A stretch of 7,933 nucleotides of DNA from Microcaldota archaeon (GTDB lineage Archaea; Micrarchaeota; Micrarchaeia; Micrarchaeales; Micrarchaeaceae), in contig JAKBHG010000026.1 in the NCBI GenBank assembly GCA_021836925.1, forward strand, positions 1-7,933, written 5' to 3'. Numbering within the stretch: position 1 is the first letter of the stretch; each line of letters begins with the position of its first letter. The notes beneath the pieces were generated by a model. The model searched no databases, was not told the DNA's origin, and saw only the letters and a program-made list of their open reading frames with translations. Positions 1 to 4,992 of this stretch are shown here, one piece after another. The position numbers and the translations under genes are program-made.

Positions 1-235
1 GGACATAAAGGTCAATGACAGCATCATAATAGACTCGAAGAGAGGCGTGAAGATGCGCGTCCCGCTCCAGGTGGGAGCGAAGTGCTTCGTGATCAGCGGC
101 GTGCACGTCGGGACGAAGGGCAGCATTTCCTCGATAAAGGAGGGAACGGAAAAGAGGGAGGCCAGCGTAGTGGTCAAGCAGGGCTCCGGCGACGAGTTCG
201 AGACCATAGTAAAAAACATCATGGTGACGGGATAG
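1..235 (+). CDS. rps4e: Ribosomal protein S4e, C-terminal part (start lies before the window)
   Basis: Small-subunit ribosomal protein found only in Archaea and Eukarya. The reading frame is open from base 2 (base 1 is the third base of a preceding codon) to the TAG at 233-235, giving 77 residues of what is usually a 230-240 residue protein. The visible part holds the end of the central domain (DIKVNDSIIID) and then the KOW motif region (GAKCFVISGVHVGTKGSI), where family members have a G..V.V.GG.NVG..G pattern. It ends with a beta strand, IVKNIMVTG, matching the usual S4e C-terminus. A GTG at 47 is in frame but lies inside the conserved domain, so it is not the start. uL5 follows after 13 bases, the standard archaeal order. 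The family call is firm; nothing can be said about the missing two thirds. Confidence 0.93.
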   Translation, partial: DIKVNDSIIIDSKRGVKMRVPLQVGAKCFVISGVHVGTKGSISSIKEGTEKREASVVVKQGSGDEFETIVKNIMVTG

Positions 236-248
236 CGGGCTGACGATT

Positions 249-764
249 ATGGCAGAGGAAAACAGGATGCGCGAACTGGTGCTTGACAAGCTAGTCATAA
301 ACATAGGCACCGGCAGCGACGATAATGCGCAGGCGCACGCGAAGAGGCTCCTCGAGATAATAACGAACAGGAAGCCGGCTGACGCGGTATCGAAGAAGAG
401 GAACCCCGCCTTCAAGGTATCGAAGGGCCAGAAGATAGGCGCGTTCGTCACAGTCCGCGGGCAGGGGATAAAGCCGCTCGCGACAAGGCTGATAGATGCG
501 GTGGACAACAGGCTCAAGGAGACCGCAGTTGCCGACAACAGCGTTAGTTTCGGAATACGCGAGTATATAGATATTTCAGGAGTCAAGTACGACCCGAAGA
601 TAGGAATGCTCGGGATGAACGTCAACCTTGCATTCAAGAGGAGGGGGTCGCGGGTCGCCCTCAGGAAGAGGATGCGCGCGACGGTCCCGAAGAAGCACAG
701 GATAGTCGAACGCGACACAATAAAGGGCTACATGAAGAAGGAGTTCAAGGTTGAATTTGTTTGA
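249..764 (+). CDS. rpl5: Large-subunit ribosomal protein uL5 (archaeal L5)
   Basis: uL5 binds 5S rRNA in the central protuberance of the large subunit together with uL18 (also in this operon) and contacts P-site tRNA. The 171-residue product has the family landmarks in order: MRELVLDKLVINIGTG near the N-terminus, the AFKVSKGQKIGAFVTVRG loop near the middle, FGIREYIDISGVKYDPKIG, then GMLGMNVNLAFKRRGSRV and a basic C-terminal helix. The length is normal for archaea. ATG 249 is chosen because archaeal homologs usually carry a few residues before the MR(E/K) segment. An in-frame ATG at 267, with a GAGG at 255-258 eight bases upstream, is a possible alternative. The ribosome-binding signal before 249 is weak (CTGA at 240-243, five bases from the ATG). 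Confidence 0.97.
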   Translation: MAEENRMRELVLDKLVINIGTGSDDNAQAHAKRLLEIITNRKPADAVSKKRNPAFKVSKGQKIGAFVTVRGQGIKPLATRLIDAVDNRLKETAVADNSVSFGIREYIDISGVKYDPKIGMLGMNVNLAFKRRGSRVALRKRMRATVPKKHRIVERDTIKGYMKKEFKVEFV

Positions 765-768
765 GTGA
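765..768 (+). promoter_or_regulatory. Ribosome-binding site of uS14 (GTGA, spacer 4)
   Basis: GTGA directly follows the uL5 stop codon (762-764) and is separated from ATG 773 by four A residues. GTGA matches part of the sequence complementary to the archaeal 16S 3' end (AGGAGGTGAT). The same arrangement occurs before uL6 (1338-1341) and uL18 (2742-2745). Confidence 0.75.
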
Positions 769-772
769 AAAA

Positions 773-928
773 ATGGTAAGGCAAGAAGAGAGATACAAAG
801 GAAAGGGCATGAGGCGCTGCAAGCTCTGCGGAACCGCGAGAGGAGTGATAAGGGCGCACAAGCTCTACATATGCAGAAGGTGCTTCAGGGAGGTCGCGAA
901 GGAGCTCGGCTTCGTAAAGTATGGATAA
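773..928 (+). CDS. rps14: Small-subunit ribosomal protein uS14, zinc-binding type
   Basis: A 51-residue protein of the 30S head, assembling near uS3 and uS10. It is the short zinc-binding form typical of archaea. Two CxxC pairs (Cys16/Cys19 and Cys34/Cys37) form the zinc knuckle, and the tail FREVAKELGFVKYG matches the family C-terminus. The length is normal (archaeal members have about 50-57 residues). The start is ATG 773, preceded by GTGA at 765-768 with a four-base spacer; the uL5 stop codon is eight bases upstream. The stop is TAA at 926-928. The gene sits between uL5 and uS8, its invariant place in prokaryotic spc operons. A longer open frame beginning at 871 overlaps its 3' end but is only the out-of-frame upstream extension of uS8. 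Confidence 0.97.
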   Translation: MVRQEERYKGKGMRRCKLCGTARGVIRAHKLYICRRCFREVAKELGFVKYG

Positions 929-939
929 GGTGTTATGCT

Positions 940-1323
940 ATGACAGACAGAGTTGCTGACGCGATAAACAAGATAAAGACGAACGAACGCATAGGCAGGG
1001 TAGAGTGCGTGCTCGATTCTACGAAGCTCATAAGGGCTGTGCTCGACGTGATGAAGCGCGCATCCTACATACAGGGCTACGAGGAGTTCACGGATGGAAA
1101 GTTCAAGAAGGTCAGAGTAACGCTCGCAAACAGGATAAACAACATAGGCGTGATAAAGCCGAGATTCGCGGTTACATCGAAGGAGATACAGGCATTCGAG
1201 ACCAGGTACATACCAAGCAGGGATTTCGGGATATTGATACTCACTACCCCGCATGGGCTTATGACAAACAGGGAAGCAAAAGAGAAGAACACTGGGGGAA
1301 GGCTCATCGCATATGTATACTGA
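940..1323 (+). CDS. rps8: Small-subunit ribosomal protein uS8
   Basis: uS8 binds the central domain of 16S rRNA early in 30S assembly. The 127-residue product begins MTDRVADAINKIKTNERIG, the typical uS8 opening helix. It ends with the rRNA-binding C-terminal segment ILTTPHGLMTNREA (residues 100-113) and GGRLIAYVY, matching the family T..G.MT.REA....GGE..AYV pattern. The frame is open back to 871, but ATG 940 is chosen. It gives the standard N-terminus and usual length (about 130), and it has AAGGTG at 927-932, seven bases upstream. The earlier start would bury half of uS14. The gap to uS14 is 11 bases. Confidence 0.97.
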   Translation: MTDRVADAINKIKTNERIGRVECVLDSTKLIRAVLDVMKRASYIQGYEEFTDGKFKKVRVTLANRINNIGVIKPRFAVTSKEIQAFETRYIPSRDFGILILTTPHGLMTNREAKEKNTGGRLIAYVY

Positions 1324-1345
1324 AATCTGAGATAAAAGTGAAAAA

Positions 1346-1867
1346 ATGATAGAAGTTGAGATTCCAAGCGCGGTCCAGATCGACATCAAGGGGAACGATG
1401 TCACGGTCAAGGGCAGCCTCGGCTCCAACTCGAGGAAGTTCAACGACGCGCTGCTCTCGCTTAGCAAGGAGGGCAACAAGGTAGTGATAAAGCCGATCGA
1501 GAACAAGGTCCTCGCGAAGAAGGCGATGATGGCCGAGAGGGCAATGGCGAAGGAGATAATGAATGACATTTCCGGAGTGCAGAAGCACTTCGAGATAAAT
1601 ATGCAGGTGGTGTTCGCGCACTTCCCGATAACTGTGGAGGCCAAGGGCGACACTGTCTTGATAAAGAACCTCATCGGGGAGAGGGGGCCGCGCACAGCAA
1701 AGGTGATCGGCAGCACAAAGGTCGAGATAAAGGGGGCGAACCTGCGCCTCTACGGGACAAGGCTGGACGATGTCTCACAGACCGCCGCAAATCTAAGGAG
1801 CGCGTGCAAGATAAGGGAGAAGGACGGAAGGGTGTTCCAGGACGGAATATACTTCGCATTGGAATGA
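1346..1867 (+). CDS. rpl6: Large-subunit ribosomal protein uL6
   Basis: uL6 sits near the sarcin-ricin loop and the factor-binding site of the large subunit. The 173-residue product contains the two repeated alpha-beta domains of the family. The N-terminal repeat begins IEVEIPSAVQIDIKGNDVTV. The C-terminal repeat contains NLIGERGPRTA (residues 108-118), VEIKGANLRLYG and the archaeal/eukaryal signature RVFQDGIYF (162-170). The length is typical for archaea (about 175-185). The start is ATG 1346, with GTGA at 1338-1341 and a four-base spacer, the dominant initiation layout in this operon. It is 22 bases after uS8. Confidence 0.97.
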   Translation: MIEVEIPSAVQIDIKGNDVTVKGSLGSNSRKFNDALLSLSKEGNKVVIKPIENKVLAKKAMMAERAMAKEIMNDISGVQKHFEINMQVVFAHFPITVEAKGDTVLIKNLIGERGPRTAKVIGSTKVEIKGANLRLYGTRLDDVSQTAANLRSACKIREKDGRVFQDGIYFALE

Positions 1868-1892
1868 AACTGACAAAACTGAGTTGACGCTT

Positions 1893-2258
1893 ATGCAGAA
1901 AAAATCACATCCGAAATTCAACGTGCCAAACTTCGGCGCGAAGAACAGGAAGCACGTGAAGGAACGCTGGAGGAAGCAGAGGGGAATCGACAACAAGAAG
2001 AGGATAAAGAAGGCGTTCATGGGAGCGGAGCCGACAATCGGGTACAGGAATCCGGAATCGCTCAGGGGTGTACGCGCAGACGGGAGGAGGAGCGTGCTGG
2101 TAACGAACCTCAACGACCTAAAGGAGTTCCTTAGGAACCCGGAAGTAGCAAACTACGACGTCATACTCGCAGGTGCGCTGTCGAGAAGGAAGAAGATGGA
2201 GATAACGAAGCTCGCCATGGAGCACAGCATCAATGTCACGAACGGTGTAACGAAATGA
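1893..2258 (+). CDS. rpl32e: Large-subunit ribosomal protein eL32
   Basis: A large-subunit protein shared by Archaea and Eukarya and absent from Bacteria, so it is a strong domain marker. From ATG 1893 it has 121 residues. A basic N-terminal tail leads into the family core WRKQRGIDNKKRIK, then PTIGYRNPESLRGVRADG, VLVTNLNDLKEF, and ends in the EITKLAMEHSINVTNGV segment. The start is uncertain: a TTG at 1884 is in frame three codons earlier and would add only MTL. ATG 1893 is preferred by codon type, and TTGA at 1884-1887 lies five bases upstream. The stop TGA (2256-2258) overlaps the ATG of eL19 as ATGA, implying coupled translation. Confidence 0.95.
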   Translation: MQKKSHPKFNVPNFGAKNRKHVKERWRKQRGIDNKKRIKKAFMGAEPTIGYRNPESLRGVRADGRRSVLVTNLNDLKEFLRNPEVANYDVILAGALSRRKKMEITKLAMEHSINVTNGVTK

Positions 2259-2728
2259 GCATCAGACTTACGAAGAGGATTGCAAGCGACTTGCTCGACA
2301 GGGGCGAGAGCGCCATAAGGATAAAGGGTACGGCGATCGCTGAGGCAGAAAAGGCGATAACTAGGGAGGACGTACGCCAACTGATAAAGAAGGGGAACAT
2401 CTACGCTATCGCCGAGAAGAGGAATATAAGCACCTATTCGAAGGTGCTCAAGATCAAGAGGGCGCAGGGAAGGAGGAGGGGACCGGGCGCGAAGAAGGGC
2501 ACGAGGAATGCCAGGTCTAGCATTGAGTACAAGAGAAAAGTGCGCGGACAGAGAAGGGTGCTTCTCGCACTGAAGGCCGACAAGACGATAGACAACATTA
2601 TGTTCAAGCAGTTTTACAAACTGGTGCGCGGAGGGACTTTCGAGAGCAAGGCGCAGCTGCTCAGCCACATAAAGGGCAAGGGAGTCGTCATGAGCGACGA
2701 GAAGTTCGAGAAGCTGAGGCACATATGA
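2255..2728 (+). CDS. rpl19e: Large-subunit ribosomal protein eL19
   Basis: An archaeal/eukaryal large-subunit protein that helps form inter-subunit bridges in ribosomes of this type. The 157-residue product has the family opening RLTKRIASDLLDRGESAIRI, where homologs read L...KR.AA..L..G..R..., and the basic loop GRRRGPGAKKGTRNAR (residues 72-87). In homologs I recall this loop often reads GRRRGHGSRKGT. It ends in a lysine-rich helical tail. The length is normal (about 150). The ATG overlaps the eL32 stop by four bases (2255-2258). GGTG at 2244-2247 lies seven bases upstream. Confidence 0.96.
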   Translation: MSIRLTKRIASDLLDRGESAIRIKGTAIAEAEKAITREDVRQLIKKGNIYAIAEKRNISTYSKVLKIKRAQGRRRGPGAKKGTRNARSSIEYKRKVRGQRRVLLALKADKTIDNIMFKQFYKLVRGGTFESKAQLLSHIKGKGVVMSDEKFEKLRHI

Positions 2729-2749
2729 AAAGAATGGCAGAGTGAGAAT

Positions 2750-3295
2750 ATGTTTACAAGAATAAAGAGAAGGAGGTCGCAGTCGCTTACAGACTACAGG
2801 AAGAGGATAGCGCTGCTCTCCGGGGGCAGGCCGAGGGTCGTGGTAAGGAAGAGCAACAGATCCATCCTCGTCCAGATCGTCGACTTCCACCCGGCAGGGG
2901 ACAAGGTCCTTACAGGCACAACGTCCGGCATACTAAGGAAGTTCGGATGGGAGCCGAGGGGGAACATCCCGACCGCTTACCTGACAGGACTGGCTGCCGC
3001 AAGGATGGCGCAGGCGAAAAACCTAAAGCTCAACGCGCTGGTCCTCGACATAGGGCTCAGCAAGCCGCAGAAGTCGTCGGTCGTCTTCGCTGCCGCGAAG
3101 GGAGCGGTCGATGGAGGGCTCAAGATAGCGAGCAGCATAGAGTTCGACGCGAACAGGCTGAACGGAGCGCACATCGCGAACTATGCGAAGGCGCAGAAGG
3201 GGAAGTTCACTGCTTACACCGAGAAGAAATTCGACCCTGAAAGGATGGTCGAGAACTTCGAGGCTGCAAAGAAGAAGATATTGGAAATGAAGTGA
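2750..3295 (+). CDS. rpl18: Large-subunit ribosomal protein uL18 (archaeal L18)
   Basis: uL18 binds 5S rRNA with uL5 in the central protuberance. The 181-residue product has the archaeal/eukaryal layout: a basic N-terminus (RIKRRRSQSLTDYRKR), then RPRVVVRKSNRSILVQIVDF, where homologs have P R.VVR.SN..I..QI. The middle segment NIPTAYLTGLAAARMA corresponds to N..AAYLTGLL.G..A. It continues with VLDIGL and a long C-terminal helix. It is slightly shorter than many archaeal members (about 190). ATG 2750 has GTGA at 2742-2745 with a four-base spacer. Its stop TGA (3293-3295) lies inside the ribosome-binding site of uS5. Confidence 0.96.
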   Translation: MFTRIKRRRSQSLTDYRKRIALLSGGRPRVVVRKSNRSILVQIVDFHPAGDKVLTGTTSGILRKFGWEPRGNIPTAYLTGLAAARMAQAKNLKLNALVLDIGLSKPQKSSVVFAAAKGAVDGGLKIASSIEFDANRLNGAHIANYAKAQKGKFTAYTEKKFDPERMVENFEAAKKKILEMK

Positions 3296-3296
3296 T
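3292..3296 (+). promoter_or_regulatory. Ribosome-binding site of uS5, overlapping the uL18 stop
   Basis: GTGAT sits so that the TGA stop of uL18 (3293-3295) is part of the motif, and the GTGA core is four bases from TTG 3300. This decides the non-ATG start of uS5. A ribosome ending uL18 translation would stop on the binding site for uS5, so translational coupling is likely (inference). Confidence 0.75.
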
Positions 3297-3299
3297 TTA

Positions 3300-3971
3300 T
3301 TGGCATATCAGTACAGAAACAGGGGAGAGCGGGAAAAGCCGCAGTTCAACATAGAGGCGTGGGAGCCGAAGACTCTTGTGGGGAAGAAGGTTAAGTCGCA
3401 TGAGATAACCTCGATAGAGCAGATATTCCACATGGGCCAGAGGATAGACGAGGTCGAGATAGTCGAGGCTCTGCTGCCTGACCTGAAGCACGATGTTATA
3501 GAGATCATAAGCGTCCAGAGGATGACGAAGAACAACAGGAAGGCGAAGTACCGCGCCACCGCGATAGTCGGCGACGGAAAGGGCCACGTCGGAGTCGGGG
3601 CGGGGAAGGACGTAGAGGTAAAGGCTGCCATTGACAGCTCGATAAAGAACGCAAAGGTAAACATCATCCCGATACTGCTTGGCTGCGGTTCGTGGCAGTG
3701 CGCGTGCGGGACTGCGCACAGCCTGCCTCTCATCGCGAAGGGCAAGTGCGGCAGCGTGGAGGTCATACTAAAGCCTGCGCCCAGGGGGCTTGGCGTAGTG
3801 GCGAGCGACCCGATAAGAAAGATGCTCGAGCTCGCCGGAGTCAAGGACCTTTGGAGCTTCTCGCGGGGAAGGACGAGGACGAAATACAACGTCCTGTTTG
3901 CTACTTACAGGGCGCTTCTCAGCACAGAGAGCATGAAGAACATAGCAGAGATAAGCGGCGTGAAGAAGTAG
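3300..3971 (+). CDS. rps5: Small-subunit ribosomal protein uS5, TTG start
   Basis: uS5 lies at the mRNA entry side of the 30S subunit and affects decoding fidelity. The 223-residue product has the N-terminal double-stranded-RNA-binding-like domain (VQRMTKNNRKAKYRAT from residue 72 and GDGKGHVGVGAGK after residue 90). The cysteine-rich archaeal/eukaryal segment GCGSWQCACG is at 128-137, and GKCGSVEVILKPAPRGLGVV at 148-167. The C-terminal domain contains ELAGVKDLWSFSRGRTRT. As I recall the family, two arginines usually precede GCGSW; here they are Leu-Leu. The start is TTG 3300: no ATG occurs in frame until residue 45, inside the conserved region. GTGA (3292-3295) lies exactly four bases upstream. 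The gap to uL18 is only four bases. In most archaea uL30, uL15 and secY follow; here they do not. Confidence 0.96.
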   Translation: MAYQYRNRGEREKPQFNIEAWEPKTLVGKKVKSHEITSIEQIFHMGQRIDEVEIVEALLPDLKHDVIEIISVQRMTKNNRKAKYRATAIVGDGKGHVGVGAGKDVEVKAAIDSSIKNAKVNIIPILLGCGSWQCACGTAHSLPLIAKGKCGSVEVILKPAPRGLGVVASDPIRKMLELAGVKDLWSFSRGRTRTKYNVLFATYRALLSTESMKNIAEISGVKK

Positions 3972-4001
3972 GCCGGAAGCGAAAGAAAGTCAAAGTGGTA
4001 T

Positions 4002-4005
4002 GTGG
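4002..4005 (+). promoter_or_regulatory. Probable ribosome-binding site of Csl4 (GTGG, spacer 4)
   Basis: GTGG is one base different from the operon's GTGA motif and lies exactly four bases before ATG 4010. It supports that start over the in-frame upstream codons, such as GTG 3995. Confidence 0.5.
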
Positions 4006-4009
4006 TAAG

Positions 4010-4651
4010 ATGGATCAGGAGCAGCTCGTCATGCCTGGCGACAAGATAGGGGTAGAAGAGGAATACATAGCCGCAGACAACACGTTCGTCGACGAAGATG
4101 GAACTATAAGGTCGGCGATAATAGGTAAGGCTCTTATAATAGAGGGGAAGATAAGCGTAGTCAACGAGAGGCACGACGTGCGAAAGTTCAAAAAGGGGAT
4201 GTTCGTGGTCGGCACGGTGACAGACGACGTGAAAAGCGTGATGTTCGTAAAGATAGACAATGCGCATGTTGACGGAAAGGAGTACATAGCGATCAAGGAC
4301 GGGAAGATAGTCGCCATGACGAGGAGGCCGCCGGGAAGGTTTGACAGGGGCGGCGGCAGGGACGGGCGGGGCGAACGGGGTGCGCCGCCGGCTAAAGCCG
4401 AGAAGCAGGCAGGCGTCGGCGACGTCATACTGGCTAAGATCCTCTATGAGGACCCCGATATATTCACGCTTACGCTAAACGACAATGAGACGGGTGTCAT
4501 CTATTCCGACTGCGGGCTGTGCGGGTCTGAGATGCGCGCCGACGGGACAAGCGCGCTGGTCTGCGACAACTGCAAGAACAGGATGGGCAGGAAGGTGAGC
4601 CCCCTCTACGACAATCCAGAGGCTATAAAAAGATTGTTTGCACAAGCATGA
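4010..4651 (+). CDS. csl4: Exosome RNA-binding subunit Csl4
   Basis: Csl4 is a cap protein of the archaeal RNA exosome, where it sits on the Rrp41-Rrp42 ring and guides RNA in for 3'-5' degradation. The 213-residue product has the three family domains: an N-terminal domain with LVMPGDKIGVEEEYI (residues 6-20), an S1 RNA-binding domain from about KKGMFVVGTVTDD (61) to TGVIYS (166), and a C-terminal zinc ribbon with Cys168/Cys171 and Cys185/Cys188. Where homologs have the HISNVS-type loop of the S1 domain, this one has an Arg/Gly-rich tract (residues 105-124) followed by an Ala/Lys-rich linker. The frame is open back to 3692 inside uS5, but ATG 4010 gives the family N-terminus and has GTGG at 4002-4005 at the operon's usual four-base spacing. 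It lies 38 bases after uS5 and 24 before rpoL. Confidence 0.93.
   Translation: MDQEQLVMPGDKIGVEEEYIAADNTFVDEDGTIRSAIIGKALIIEGKISVVNERHDVRKFKKGMFVVGTVTDDVKSVMFVKIDNAHVDGKEYIAIKDGKIVAMTRRPPGRFDRGGGRDGRGERGAPPAKAEKQAGVGDVILAKILYEDPDIFTLTLNDNETGVIYSDCGLCGSEMRADGTSALVCDNCKNRMGRKVSPLYDNPEAIKRLFAQA
4359..4380 (+). other. Predicted G-quadruplex motif inside csl4
   Basis: Four G-runs on the coding strand (4359-4361, 4364-4366, 4368-4371, 4377-4380) are separated by loops of 2, 1 and 5 bases, which satisfies the G3+N1-7 rule. A further GGGG is at 4347-4350. The tract encodes the Arg/Gly-rich loop of Csl4, so it may simply reflect the protein composition. Confidence 0.45.
4623..4632 (+). promoter_or_regulatory. 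Possible internal TATA box ahead of rpoL
   Basis: CTATAAAAAG lies in the 3' end of csl4 (codons for AIKR). An archaeal start site is expected about 25 bases downstream, near 4653, which would give a leader of about 23 bases to ATG 4676. The BRE region just upstream is not convincing and the bases also have to encode protein, so this may be chance. Confidence 0.25.
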
Positions 4652-4667
4652 TTGCAAGTTTCTCAAA

Positions 4668-4672
4668 GTGAT
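4668..4672 (+). promoter_or_regulatory. Ribosome-binding site of rpoL (GTGAT)
   Basis: GTGA at 4668-4671 is four bases before ATG 4676. It favours this start over the in-frame TTG 4652 (which would follow the csl4 stop immediately) and over the second ATG at 4682. Confidence 0.75.
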
Positions 4673-4675
4673 ATT

Positions 4676-4951
4676 ATGAAGATGACCGTGATAAAGAACG
4701 AAAGCAACGAGCTTATCGTAGAGTTTGACAGCGGGGACCTTACCATACCTGACCTGATAGCCAACCAGCTGCTCCAGAACGAGAGCGTAGCGTTCGCAGG
4801 AGTGTCGAAGGAGCACCCGGAGGTCGGAAAAGCGAGGCTTGCGCTCAAGACCGAGAAGAAGAAGGCGGGCACCGTGTTCGCAAAGGCGCTGGAGGAGATA
4901 GAGGAGAACATAGCAGCCCTCCAGAAGCAGCTTCCATCGAAGGGCAAGTGA
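4676..4951 (+). CDS. rpoL: DNA-directed RNA polymerase subunit L (Rpb11/Rpb19-like)
   Basis: Subunit L pairs with subunit D in the archaeal RNA polymerase assembly platform, equivalent to Rpb11-Rpb3 in eukaryotes and the alpha dimer in bacteria. The 91-residue product matches the family in length and pattern. It begins MKMTVIKNESNELIVEF. The dimerisation segment at about 21-48 includes DLTIPDLIANQLLQNESVAF and EHPEVG, where homologs have a HT..NLL...L.....V.FA.Y...HP pattern. A long C-terminal helix with EEIEENIAALQKQL follows. A TTG at 4652 is in frame eight codons earlier, but ATG 4676 has GTGA (4668-4671) four bases upstream and gives the normal N-terminus. This appears to be the last gene of the housekeeping operon. 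Confidence 0.94.
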   Translation: MKMTVIKNESNELIVEFDSGDLTIPDLIANQLLQNESVAFAGVSKEHPEVGKARLALKTEKKKAGTVFAKALEEIEENIAALQKQLPSKGK

Positions 4952-4956
4952 GTAGC

Positions 4957-4965
4957 TATTTATTT
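4957..4965 (+). promoter_or_regulatory. Possible TATA box for the LamG surface protein gene
   Basis: TATTTATTT lies in the gap after rpoL, centred about 32 bases before ATG 4993. With usual archaeal spacing, transcription would begin at or within a few bases of the ATG, making a leaderless mRNA. This agrees with the lack of any GTGA-like motif before 4993. A second AT-rich patch at 4977-4983 is too close to the ATG to serve. Confidence 0.4.
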
Positions 4966-4966
4966 G

Positions 4967-4976
4967 CTTCTTTTTC
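4967..4976 (+). terminator. T-rich tract after rpoL, possible terminator of the ribosomal operon
   Basis: CTTCTTTTTC on the coding strand, 16 bases after the rpoL stop. Archaeal RNA polymerase terminates at T-runs of about five or more without needing a strong hairpin, and none is visible here. It is the only such tract between genes in the window and coincides with the change from housekeeping to surface genes. Confidence 0.4.
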
Positions 4977-4992
4977 AATATATCTGGGTTAG

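Noticed and set aside
560..580. TATA-like AT-rich patch inside uL5
   Set aside because: It encodes the conserved EYIDIS segment, and no gene starts at a suitable distance downstream.
871..939. Upstream extension of uS8
   Set aside because: It would overlap the conserved uS14 zinc-binding region in another frame and add residues not seen in uS8; ATG 940 has a proper ribosome-binding site.
865..1716. 283-residue open frame on the - strand across uS8 and uL6
   Set aside because: It lies antisense to two firmly identified ribosomal genes, has no recognisable domain and has a composition typical of antisense frames in a genome with few stops.
2153..2890. 245-residue open frame on the - strand across eL32, eL19 and uL18
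   Set aside because: Antisense shadow of three conserved genes; no family resemblance and no plausible start signal.
3692..4009. Upstream extension of Csl4 by 106 residues
   Set aside because: It overlaps uS5 out of frame and gives a composition unlike Csl4; the family N-terminus begins at ATG 4010.
4652..4675. TTG start for rpoL
   Set aside because: No ribosome-binding site lies before it, and the extra eight residues are not typical; ATG 4676 has GTGA-N4.
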